Below are positions 33,001 to 40,791 of a stretch of DNA of 64,000 nucleotides, piece by piece (within the stretch, counting starts at the first letter, position 1; every line of letters starts with the position of its first letter). This DNA comes from Xenophilus sp. Marseille-Q4582 (lineage in GTDB: Bacteria; Pseudomonadota; Gammaproteobacteria; Burkholderiales; Burkholderiaceae_C): NCBI RefSeq assembly GCF_916700565.1, contig NZ_CAKAKO010000004.1:744001-808000 (forward strand), in the 5' to 3' direction. Below the pieces are notes generated by a model, which saw only the letters and a program-made list of their open reading frames with translations, did not search any database and was not told the DNA's origin. The position numbers were made by a program, and so were the translations under genes.

Positions 33001-33083
33001 AGCGCACTGCTGCAGCAGTTGAGCGGGGCATCGAGAAGGGCGCACGCGGCAATGCCCTGGCAAAGAGGGCCGTAGCAGCATGA
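27021..33083 (+). CDS. Tail tape measure protein
   Basis: A 2,020-residue protein. Near residues 360-420 it has the tape-measure N-terminal domain ([36 protein letters not shown]), preceded by long alanine-rich helices. A run of glycines (near residue 1,070) splits the helical rod. The end carries [22 protein letters not shown] and a coiled coil ([19 protein letters not shown]). It sets tail length and is injected to help DNA entry. By the lambda ratio of about 0.15 nm per residue the tail would be near 300 nm, very long, though processing could shorten it. An upstream TTG at 27009 is less likely as start. Confidence 0.93.
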   Translation: [2020 protein letters not shown]

Positions 33084-34543
33084 CGGACGATGACTTCAAA
33101 GCCTGGCTGCGCTCGGGCTCGTCGCGGCGTGTCGTGCTGGTGGAGGCGCAGGCAAACACCGGCAGCGCGGAAGAGGACTTCTGGCTGTCGAATCGCCCCT
33201 ATATCCGCGAGGACACCAACATCGCCTACGAAGCGTGCATCGCGGGCGGCGTGACGTTCCGCGAGGAACTTAGCCTGACGGGCGAGGCCTCTGCAGGCTT
33301 TGGCGACATCGAGCTTGAGAACGCCGACGGCTCGCGTGATGAGTGGCTGACCCATGTGTGGGCGAACCGCCCCGTGTCCGTCTACCTGGGCGACGCCCAG
33401 TGGCCGCGCGCAGACTTCCGGCTCATCTTCCAGGGCGTGGTGGCGGACATTGGCGACGGCGCAGAAACGCTCACGCTGTCCTTGCTGAACAAACTGGACC
33501 GCCTGAACAACCCGGCCATCGAGCAGACCCTCGGCGGTTCGGGCGACAACGCCGACGAGCTGATCCCTCATGTGCTGGGTGAAGTGCATGGCATGTCGCC
33601 GCTGCTCACGAGCGTAGACCAGGACTACAAGGTCCACGGCGGCGCCATCGAGCGGATCATCGAGGCCCGCGACATGGGCGATCCGACCATCGTCATCACG
33701 GAGTCCCTGGCCTCGGGCTCGTTCAGGGTGTCGGGCGGCAAGGTCAGGGGCCAGATCACAGCGGACGTGCAGGGCGCGAAGCCAGGGGGCACGTACACCA
33801 ACAACATCAGCACGCTGGTGCAGCATCTTGTGACCGCCTACGGGCCGAGCGCACAGCGGTTCGATGCGGGCGATCTGGACGCGGCGCAACTGGCCGCATT
33901 CGAGACGGCCTACCCGCAGCCGGTCGGCCTGCTGATGAACGACAACACCAGCGTCCTCGCACACGCGCAGTCGCTCGCCGGGTCGGTGGGTGCGCAAGTC
34001 GTCTGCACGACCCTGGGCAAGCTGCGGCTGATCCCTCTGGCGCTCCCCGCCGTCGGCACGCCGGTTGTCGTTGGGCCTGGCGACATGGTGGCGAACACGC
34101 TGCGGCCGGCGCAACGAACCGAGGTCAAGGCGGCGTGCAGGCTGGGCTACTGCCGCAACTGGACTGTTCAGCAATCCGGGCTCGCCACGGGCTTGCCGGC
34201 GACCAGCAGTGACTTGCTCGGCACGGAATGGCTCACGGTGCAAGCCAACGACTCGGCCGTGGCCGCGAAGTACCGCCTGACTACCGAGCCGGATCAGGAG
34301 GACACGCTCCTTTTGCGCACAGTCGATGCGCAGGCCGAATGCGAGCGCCGCCGCGACCTGTGGAAGGAGCCGCATACGGTCTATCAGGCCGAGTACTACG
34401 CGCACATGCTGCTGACGGAGTTGGGTGACGCCATCACCATCGACCATCCGCGCTACGGGCTGGCTGGGGGCAAGACCGGCCTCGTGGTCAGCATTGAGCG
34501 CGACTGGCTGGCCGGCCGCGTGACTGTGGGGGTGCTCATCTGA
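33080..34543 (+). CDS. Tail tip / distal tail protein
   Basis: A 487-residue protein after the tape measure. The first 160 residues (REELSLTGEASAGFGDIELENADG, FRLIFQGVVADIGDGAETLTLSLL) resemble distal tail or baseplate hub domains, and the C-terminus (YYAHMLLTELGDAITIDHPRYG) resembles phage hub proteins involved in tail tip assembly. No peptidase motif seen. Overlaps the tape measure by four bases. Confidence 0.65.
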   Translation: MTDDDFKAWLRSGSSRRVVLVEAQANTGSAEEDFWLSNRPYIREDTNIAYEACIAGGVTFREELSLTGEASAGFGDIELENADGSRDEWLTHVWANRPVSVYLGDAQWPRADFRLIFQGVVADIGDGAETLTLSLLNKLDRLNNPAIEQTLGGSGDNADELIPHVLGEVHGMSPLLTSVDQDYKVHGGAIERIIEARDMGDPTIVITESLASGSFRVSGGKVRGQITADVQGAKPGGTYTNNISTLVQHLVTAYGPSAQRFDAGDLDAAQLAAFETAYPQPVGLLMNDNTSVLAHAQSLAGSVGAQVVCTTLGKLRLIPLALPAVGTPVVVGPGDMVANTLRPAQRTEVKAACRLGYCRNWTVQQSGLATGLPATSSDLLGTEWLTVQANDSAVAAKYRLTTEPDQEDTLLLRTVDAQAECERRRDLWKEPHTVYQAEYYAHMLLTELGDAITIDHPRYGLAGGKTGLVVSIERDWLAGRVTVGVLI

Positions 34544-35976
34544 TGGCAGCCATCGTCAACGAACGCACGCTGCGCTTGCAGGCCACCGTGCCGCGCATCA
34601 TCCCGGTCCTGTCCCCGGAGCTTGAGGAGACGATGGATGCGGTGCGCGGTGTCACCCTGACCGCCAGCGCGCCCATCTTCAAGTACGACGCGGCGAGCGC
34701 CGTATCGCCTGCGTCCATCACCTTCACGGCGAAGAAGGCGCTGCTGTCCAGTGCCATCACGATCTCCGTGGTGTCAGGCACTGCCACGCTGACCGGCAAC
34801 ACGGGCACCTCGGCGACGCTGCTGGCTGGCAACATGTCCACGGACAGTGTGACCATTCGTGCGCGGGTCACCGAGGACTCGGTGAACTACGACTCTACCG
34901 TGGTCATCAACAAGGTGCGCGACGGCGCCTCAGGCGCTGCGGGTCCTCGGGTGCCGGTGTTCATCAATGCGACGGTGTCGAATCTTGTGCGCTTTGAGGC
35001 CCGCACATCTGGGCGCGCACGATGGGCGGCAGGCACGGCCAACGAGACGAATGCGGGCGCCGTGGACCTTGCTGCCCGCGATGCCGTGTGGCAGGCGCTT
35101 GGCAATTCAGGCTCGGCGCCCAGCAACAGCCACCTGTACGTGGGCGACACGGTGACCATCACCAACAGCGCGCAGAGTGTGGTCGCCACGGGCTACTGGA
35201 ATGGTGCGCTGTGGATGAACCCAGGCATGCGCATCGACACCAACCTGCTGGTCGATGGCGATGTATCCGGCAGAACCATCACGGGCGGCACTTTCACGGG
35301 CAGCACGTTCCAGACCTCGATCTCCGGCGACAGCCTCATTCGGATCTCGCCGCTTGGCTCTCCGTCGTCCAGCGCACCGGCATTTACCGTCGGCACGCTG
35401 GGCGACGGCCTGCAGATCTACAAGCAGCCCAGCGAACCCATCGTGTTCCGGATCAGCGGGGCGGGAACTATGTCGATCCCGCTGGCCAACATTTCGAACA
35501 CCGGCAACGGCAACGCGTTTCGCATCCAGCAGACGGGCGGTGGGACCGCGTTTCAGATCACCTCCACGACCGTCGGCATGGGTGTGACAGCCAGCGGGTC
35601 GTCGGTGGCGGTGACCGTGAGCAACACCGGCTCAGGCGGCGGCATCAACGTCACGACTGTGAGCAATCGGGCTGTGGAGGCCGCATCGGGGAGTGCCACG
35701 GCCGTCTACGCCACTTCGACGTCGGGCACTGGCGTGGAGGCCCGGTCCACCTCGGGAGTCGCACCGGCATTGATCGCCAACAAGACGGCAGGCAATGGTC
35801 CGGCGCTACAGGTGTCGCCTTCGAGCACTGGTGCTCATGCCCGATTCGACCCGGGCTCATCTCTGCCGTCCTCTGGCCTCACTGGCGATTTCTACGTGCA
35901 TTTAACCCATGGTCCATGCCTGCGGATCGGCAGTGCCTGGTATCCATTCCAACTGAGCGGGACACCTGTGACGTGA
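34543..35976 (+). CDS. Tail tip/fibre protein with Ig-like and repeat regions
   Basis: A 477-residue protein. Residues 20-130 hold an Ig-like domain (GVTLTASAPIFKYDAASAVSPASITFTA), then a beta-rich segment (NAVSNLVRF...). The C-terminal 200 residues contain short imperfect repeats rich in Ser, Thr and Gly, typical of central fibres or beta-helical fibres. Probably part of the host-recognition tip. Its end overlaps the next GTG by four bases. Confidence 0.6.
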   Translation: MAAIVNERTLRLQATVPRIIPVLSPELEETMDAVRGVTLTASAPIFKYDAASAVSPASITFTAKKALLSSAITISVVSGTATLTGNTGTSATLLAGNMSTDSVTIRARVTEDSVNYDSTVVINKVRDGASGAAGPRVPVFINATVSNLVRFEARTSGRARWAAGTANETNAGAVDLAARDAVWQALGNSGSAPSNSHLYVGDTVTITNSAQSVVATGYWNGALWMNPGMRIDTNLLVDGDVSGRTITGGTFTGSTFQTSISGDSLIRISPLGSPSSSAPAFTVGTLGDGLQIYKQPSEPIVFRISGAGTMSIPLANISNTGNGNAFRIQQTGGGTAFQITSTTVGMGVTASGSSVAVTVSNTGSGGGINVTTVSNRAVEAASGSATAVYATSTSGTGVEARSTSGVAPALIANKTAGNGPALQVSPSSTGAHARFDPGSSLPSSGLTGDFYVHLTHGPCLRIGSAWYPFQLSGTPVT

Positions 35977-36794
35977 GCAATCTACGACTGATCCACGACA
36001 ACGCGGCTGATAGGGCAACCATTGTCGCGTCGAGCACTGCGGGAAGTCTCGGGGTCCAGTACCTCAAGACCGACCGCAAGGGCGAGGTGCACCGCAGTGT
36101 GGGAACGTCAGTGACGTACACGCTGACGTGGCCGACCGCTGTATCCATCGGCGGGGTGGGCCTGCCCGCGACGAACCTCACTTCGGCAGGCACGGTGCGT
36201 GTGCGCGGCTATGACGCTGATGACAACCTCGTCGCAGACTCGGGCGTGAAGCCGGCCGCGCCAGGGCCGAACCTCGGCGCATGGCCGTGGATTGGTCCGC
36301 TGGGCGGGAACGCCTTTGCCTACGGCGGCGCCACCAAGTCGGCCCTGTGGTTCCTGCCTCAAATCGGCGTGCGCAAGCTTGTGCTGGACCTGGCTGACCC
36401 CAGCAATCCTGCCGGATACATCGACTGTGCGCGCATCGTTGCCGGATCGTACTGGGAGGCTCAATACAACGCTGCCTACGGCTCCACGGTGGCGGTGGTT
36501 GATACCACGACCGTTACCCGCGCCGACTCCGGCGACGCGGTCCCGGACTTGGGGACGCAGCACGATGCCATGACGCTGGACTTGTCCGTGCTCCGGCCCG
36601 ATGACCGCGCACGCGTGATGCAAATCCTGCGCGGCAATGGGGTAGGGCGGCCCGTTTTTCTGTGCGTGGTCCCGTCCAACGGTGACCCGCTTCTTGTGCA
36701 GGACTGGACGATGTACGGGCGCTTGTCCAACACGTCTCTGACCTTCGCTTCCTACAACCTGCATACCGCGCAACTGCAAATCGAGGGATGGTGA
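35973..36794 (+). CDS. Tail tip protein
   Basis: A 273-residue protein starting at GTG. It is beta-rich (TLTWPTAVSIGGVGLPATNL, YGGATKSALWFLPQIGVRKLVLDLADPSN) and ends with LSNTSLTFASYNLHTAQLQIEGW. It resembles proteins of unknown function between fibre genes in related siphoviruses. Tip location inferred from order. Confidence 0.55.
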   Translation: MSNLRLIHDNAADRATIVASSTAGSLGVQYLKTDRKGEVHRSVGTSVTYTLTWPTAVSIGGVGLPATNLTSAGTVRVRGYDADDNLVADSGVKPAAPGPNLGAWPWIGPLGGNAFAYGGATKSALWFLPQIGVRKLVLDLADPSNPAGYIDCARIVAGSYWEAQYNAAYGSTVAVVDTTTVTRADSGDAVPDLGTQHDAMTLDLSVLRPDDRARVMQILRGNGVGRPVFLCVVPSNGDPLLVQDWTMYGRLSNTSLTFASYNLHTAQLQIEGW

Positions 36795-38893
36795 TGAGTG
36801 GACCTTTCTATGCCGGGATGGACTCGGCTGATGCCATCGAGAACCTGAACAAGCTGCACGACCGCGTGACCGAGCAGATCGCCGGCACGTCCACCACGTC
36901 GCTGACCATCGGCACGGGGCCGCAGTCGCTCAACGTCGGGCCTGACAAGCAATTCGCGGTCGGGCAGGTGGTCCGCATCGCCGACAACGCCGACCCCGTG
37001 AACAACTGGATGCAGGGCGCCGTCACCGGCTACGACCGGGACACGGGCGCGCTGGATGTTGAGGTGACCGACACGGGAGGCAGCGGCACGCACGCTGACT
37101 GGACCGTCTCGCTGTCTGGCGGTGTTGGCCCTGCTGGCCCTGAAGGCCCCGAGGGTCAGGCTGGGCCGGTGGGGCCGCCCAACAGCCTGTCCATCGGCAC
37201 GGTGACGAGCGGCCCCAGCGCGGGGGCCACTATCACCGGGGCAGCGCCGAGCCAGACGCTGAATCTGGTGCTGCCGAAGGGGGACAAGGGAGACAAAGGC
37301 GATCCGGGTGCGGATGGTGATGACGGCGCAGCGGCGACCATCACAGTGGGGACTGTCACGACCGGCGCGCCCGGCAGCAGCGCTAGCGTGACAAATGCCG
37401 GCACGTCTGTGGCTGCGGTGCTGGACTTCGTCATTCCCCGAGGCGACAAGGGCGATAAAGGCGACAAGGGCGACACCGGGGATACGGGCGCGGCTGGCGC
37501 CGATGGCGCCGATGGCTGGGCGCCAATCCTCGCCACCGTGGCCGATGGTGCCCGCTACGTCCATCAGGTGGCGGATTGGACTGGCGGCACCGGCACCAAG
37601 CCGGCCACGGGCGACTACATCGGCCCGACCGGGCTTGTGTCCGACATCGCCTCTGCGGTCAACATCCGTGGTGCGGCGGGCGCGGGCTCTGGCGACGTGT
37701 CCGGCCCTGCCGGCGCGACTGACGGCCATGTAGCGCTGTTCGATGGTGCGACGGGCAAGCTGCTCAAGGACGGCGGCGCACTCGGCACTGCTGCTGCTGC
37801 TGACACTGCTGATTTCGCAACTGCAAGCCAAGGCGCCCTTGCGGCTACCGCAGTGCAGCCGAGCGATCTTGCAGCCGTCGCAACGTCTGGAGCCTACGCA
37901 GACCTGACGGGCAAACCCACGATCCCGGCTGCCCAGCAGCAGACGGACTGGAACGCCACGAGCGGCATCACGTCCATCGCCAACAAGCCGGCGGTCATCG
38001 CGGCGGGCGCGGACCAGGCTTCTGCGCGCGCGGCAATTGGGGCGGGCACGTCCAACCTGACCATCGGCACGACCAGCACCACGGCAAAAGCTGGGGACTA
38101 TCAGCCGACGATTCCCAACCAAGCAACTGCCGAGGCCGGTACTGATAACACGCAATACATGACTCCGCTGCGGACGGCCCAGGCCATCGCTGCGCTGTCG
38201 CTGCCTGACGCTCCATCCGACGGCAAGCAGTACGCGCGCAAAGATGGGGCGTGGGACGAGATTGCCGCATCTGGCGGCGCTGTCCGCATGGTCACCGAGT
38301 ACCTCACAAGCGGGACGGCCGCGACGTGGGTCGCGCCCACAAATATTGTTGGAGGGCGTGTTAGGGCGCGGTTGCAGGGGCCTGGGAGCGGCTCTGGACG
38401 CCATGCCAGCGGCAACCTATGCAATCCAGGGGGGCATGGCGGCTACTGCGAATCCGTGGTCGATGTCACGCCCGGAGCTGGATATACATATACGGTCGGC
38501 GTCGGGGGAGTCAGTGCGTCTGCGGCGGATGCAACGGGTGCCGCCGGAACCAATACAACGATGTTCGGGATGGTTGCCGGGACGGGGACCACCACGTATG
38601 CCACCATGCCCGTTAACGGGGCGACATTCACAAACGGAGGGATTGCCACTGGAGGACAGATCAACATTCCAGGTGGCGACTACACATGGAGAGGCGCACC
38701 TGATTTCGTCATTTACTCGGTGCCTCCAAAGTTTGGCGGACATCCTCAAGTTGGGGTCATTGCCGTAAGCCAGCAAATCATTCCCTCCGGCTACGGAACT
38801 GGTGGAGTGAGCTATGGAGGCTCGGCAGGCAATCGATACAACGGTAGACCGGGTGTAATCATCCTCGAATACCTTGTCGCGGGGGATGCTTGA
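36794..38893 (+). CDS. Tail fibre with collagen-like repeats
   Basis: A 699-residue protein. Three collagen-like Gly-X-Y segments (around residues 113-130, 159-180 and 216-240: GPAGPEGPEGQAGP, GDKGDKGDPGADGDDG, GDKGDKGDKGDTGDTG) should form trimeric stalks. The C-terminal 200 residues (GGGVRARLQGPGSGSGRH-like glycine-rich pattern, ending IILEYLVAG) resemble receptor-binding tips of fibre proteins with a GGxY-type glycine-rich fold. Base composition falls toward the 3' end (more A/T, 38,450-38,880), a sign of exchange by recombination. Confidence 0.8.
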   Translation: MSGPFYAGMDSADAIENLNKLHDRVTEQIAGTSTTSLTIGTGPQSLNVGPDKQFAVGQVVRIADNADPVNNWMQGAVTGYDRDTGALDVEVTDTGGSGTHADWTVSLSGGVGPAGPEGPEGQAGPVGPPNSLSIGTVTSGPSAGATITGAAPSQTLNLVLPKGDKGDKGDPGADGDDGAAATITVGTVTTGAPGSSASVTNAGTSVAAVLDFVIPRGDKGDKGDKGDTGDTGAAGADGADGWAPILATVADGARYVHQVADWTGGTGTKPATGDYIGPTGLVSDIASAVNIRGAAGAGSGDVSGPAGATDGHVALFDGATGKLLKDGGALGTAAAADTADFATASQGALAATAVQPSDLAAVATSGAYADLTGKPTIPAAQQQTDWNATSGITSIANKPAVIAAGADQASARAAIGAGTSNLTIGTTSTTAKAGDYQPTIPNQATAEAGTDNTQYMTPLRTAQAIAALSLPDAPSDGKQYARKDGAWDEIAASGGAVRMVTEYLTSGTAATWVAPTNIVGGRVRARLQGPGSGSGRHASGNLCNPGGHGGYCESVVDVTPGAGYTYTVGVGGVSASAADATGAAGTNTTMFGMVAGTGTTTYATMPVNGATFTNGGIATGGQINIPGGDYTWRGAPDFVIYSVPPKFGGHPQVGVIAVSQQIIPSGYGTGGVSYGGSAGNRYNGRPGVIILEYLVAGDA

Positions 38894-39612
38894 TGCTTAC
38901 TCTGCTCCTGACCCGCCGCCTGTGGCTCCTGGCCGCTGCTGCCCTTGCTGCCTGCGGCGGGGGTGGCGGATCGCCGGGCTTCTTGCCAGTGCTGCCCGTC
39001 CCCGCACCTGAGCCTGCGCCACCCCCAGCGCCCGAGCCACGCGAGATCGTCTACGCGCACTACGGCGACAGCCTGACCAGCGGCGGCACCGTGCCGCGTC
39101 TGCAGGCCCACATGCCCGGCACGGTGCACCTGGACCGCAGCTACGGCGGCAGCCACGCGCGTTACGTCATCGACGGCATTGAGCCGTGGGCCAGCGAGCC
39201 CTTCGCGCAAGCCATCCAGCGCGACGGCGCCGACTGGATCGTGCTGCGCTTCGGCGGCGCCGAGGCTCTGGCCGGCATGGCGCCGGCCGAGACTGCGGCT
39301 GACATTGACGTGCTCGTCGGCATCGCCCTGGCGGCGGGCAAGCGTGTTGCAGTCGTCGGCGCGTTCGACGTGCCGCTCAGCGAGACCGTCACGCCCGAGA
39401 TCAGGGCCGTCTACCTCGACATCGACCAGCGCATGCGAGCGCTCGCGGCATCGCGCGGCGTGCCTTACATCGACGTGCTGGGCGTGCCCATTGCCGCCGA
39501 TGAAATGCACGACCCGATCCACCCCGGGCCGGCGGCACAGGAGCGCGTGGCAGTGGAGATCGCCGAGCGGCTGGCCGAAATCATCAAGCAACTGCCGGAG
39601 GACGGCCAATGA
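38893..39612 (+). CDS. SGNH (GDSL) hydrolase lipoprotein
   Basis: A 239-residue protein with a lipoprotein signal (LWLLAAAALAAC, acylated Cys21), a proline-rich linker, then an SGNH hydrolase: HYGDSLTSGG (Ser60) and DPIHPG (Asp207, His210). The family cleaves ester or acetyl groups on carbohydrates or lipids. A lipid anchor in a phage-encoded enzyme suggests it acts in the host envelope of the lysogen or infected cell and not in the virion. Starts in the stop codon of the fibre gene. Confidence 0.8.
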   Translation: MLTLLLTRRLWLLAAAALAACGGGGGSPGFLPVLPVPAPEPAPPPAPEPREIVYAHYGDSLTSGGTVPRLQAHMPGTVHLDRSYGGSHARYVIDGIEPWASEPFAQAIQRDGADWIVLRFGGAEALAGMAPAETAADIDVLVGIALAAGKRVAVVGAFDVPLSETVTPEIRAVYLDIDQRMRALAASRGVPYIDVLGVPIAADEMHDPIHPGPAAQERVAVEIAERLAEIIKQLPEDGQ

Positions 39613-39848
39613 CACCAGAGAAACACGACATTGCAGTGGAGTCCGTCAAGGCCGCCCCCGCAGTAGCCGGAGCCGTCGCAGCATCCCTCACGCTGAATGA
39701 GTGGGTGGCCGTTGCCACCGGCATCTACATCGTTGTCCAGATCGCCTACCTGATCCGCAAGTGGTGGCGCGAAGAAACGGACTGGGGCGCGAAGTTCAAG
39801 CGCGGCACAGACTTTGCGCCGCTCGACACGCGGGAGGCTGACGAATGA
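39609..39848 (+). CDS. Holin
   Basis: A 79-residue protein with one or two membrane stretches (VAGAVAASLTLNEWVAVATGIYIVVQIAYLI) then a basic, tryptophan-rich end (RKWWREETDW). It lies between the hydrolase and the endolysin with four-base overlaps, the usual place for a holin that times lysis. Confidence 0.7.
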   Translation: MTPEKHDIAVESVKAAPAVAGAVAASLTLNEWVAVATGIYIVVQIAYLIRKWWREETDWGAKFKRGTDFAPLDTREADE

Positions 39849-40309
39849 CCCCCAAGCAGCGCCTCATTGCGGCTGTCGGCGCTGGCGTCGTGGCACTGGC
39901 CGTGCCTGTAGTGACGCACTTCGAGGGCACCATCCTGCGCACCTACCGCGACCCCATCGGGATCATCACGGCCTGCACCGGCCACACCGGGCCGGAACTG
40001 CGCATGGGCCAGACCTACACCCGCGAGCAGTGCGAGGACATGCTGTACCGCGACTTGCTCAAGCACGCGGATGATCTGGATTGCATCAAGGCGCCGCTGA
40101 CGGACAGCCAGAAGGCCGCGATGCTGTCCTTCGCCTTCAACGTCGGTCGGAAACAAATGTGCGCCAGCACGCTGGTCCGGAAAGCAAATGCCGGTGCGCA
40201 GGTGCTGGACTGGTGCGGCGAGCTGCGGCGCTGGACCTACGCGGGAGGCCGTGAGTTGCCCGGCCTCGTGCGGCGCCGGCAAGCGGAGTATGCGCTGTGC
40301 ATCTCGTGA
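39845..40309 (+). CDS. Endolysin (GH24 lysozyme), SAR-like
   Basis: A 154-residue muramidase. The catalytic triad E27-x8-D36-x5-T42 is exact (HFEGTILRTYRDPIGIITAC). The first 24 residues (LIAAVGAGVVALAVPVV) form a weakly hydrophobic signal-anchor-release segment, so export may use the Sec system and not need the holin pore. Six cysteines could lock or activate the enzyme after release. Confidence 0.9.
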   Translation: MTPKQRLIAAVGAGVVALAVPVVTHFEGTILRTYRDPIGIITACTGHTGPELRMGQTYTREQCEDMLYRDLLKHADDLDCIKAPLTDSQKAAMLSFAFNVGRKQMCASTLVRKANAGAQVLDWCGELRRWTYAGGRELPGLVRRRQAEYALCIS

Positions 40310-40791
40310 GCTTGCTCGACCTGCGCCTCTGGCTCGCCGCAGCCCTGGCCGCCGCGCTGCTGTGGGGCGGCGTGGAGCGCATGCGGGGCAATGACGCGAG
40401 GACGGCGCTGGCCGAGTTCCGGCTGACCGCTGAGAAAGCGCGTGCGGAGGCAGAGGCCCGCCAGCGCGAGATCGAACAGCAGCGCACGCAAGCCGTGCAG
40501 GAGGTGGCAACCCATGCCCAAGAGCAAATCAACGCCCTGGAGCGCGATCTGGCTGATTCCCGTGGTGCTGCTGACCGCCTGCGTGTCGCCGCCGCCAGTG
40601 CCGCCCGTCGAGCCTGCCCGCGTCCCGCCGCTCCCGCCCCAAGCGCGGGTGAGCCTGATCCCCTGGCCGTGCTCATCGACGTGCTCGGCGCAGTGGGCGA
40701 GCGAGCAGCAATCTATGCAGAGGCGGCTGACCGAGCCCGAATAGCCGGACTGGCGTGTGAAGCAGCCTTCGATTCGTTGATGCCTAGATAG
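40297..40791 (+). CDS. Rz: Inner-membrane spanin subunit (Rz)
   Basis: A 164-residue protein with one N-terminal membrane helix (LWLAAALAAALLWGG) and a long periplasmic coiled coil (LAEFRLTAEKARAEAEARQREIEQQ). GTG start overlaps the endolysin end. With the lipoprotein encoded inside it, it should fuse the membranes in the last step of lysis. Its end overlaps the minus-strand HNH gene by eight bases. Confidence 0.82.
   Translation: MHLVSLLDLRLWLAAALAAALLWGGVERMRGNDARTALAEFRLTAEKARAEAEARQREIEQQRTQAVQEVATHAQEQINALERDLADSRGAADRLRVAAASAARRACPRPAAPAPSAGEPDPLAVLIDVLGAVGERAAIYAEAADRARIAGLACEAAFDSLMPR
40514..40744 (+). CDS. Rz1: Outer-membrane spanin lipoprotein (Rz1), nested in Rz
   Basis: A 76-residue lipoprotein in the +1 frame within Rz. 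It has a signal with lipobox (WLIPVVLLTAC) followed by a proline-rich linker (VSPPPVPPVEPARVPPLPP), both hallmarks of Rz1. The nested arrangement is the same as in lambda. Start ATG 40514. Confidence 0.8.
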   Translation: MPKSKSTPWSAIWLIPVVLLTACVSPPPVPPVEPARVPPLPPQARVSLIPWPCSSTCSAQWASEQQSMQRRLTEPE

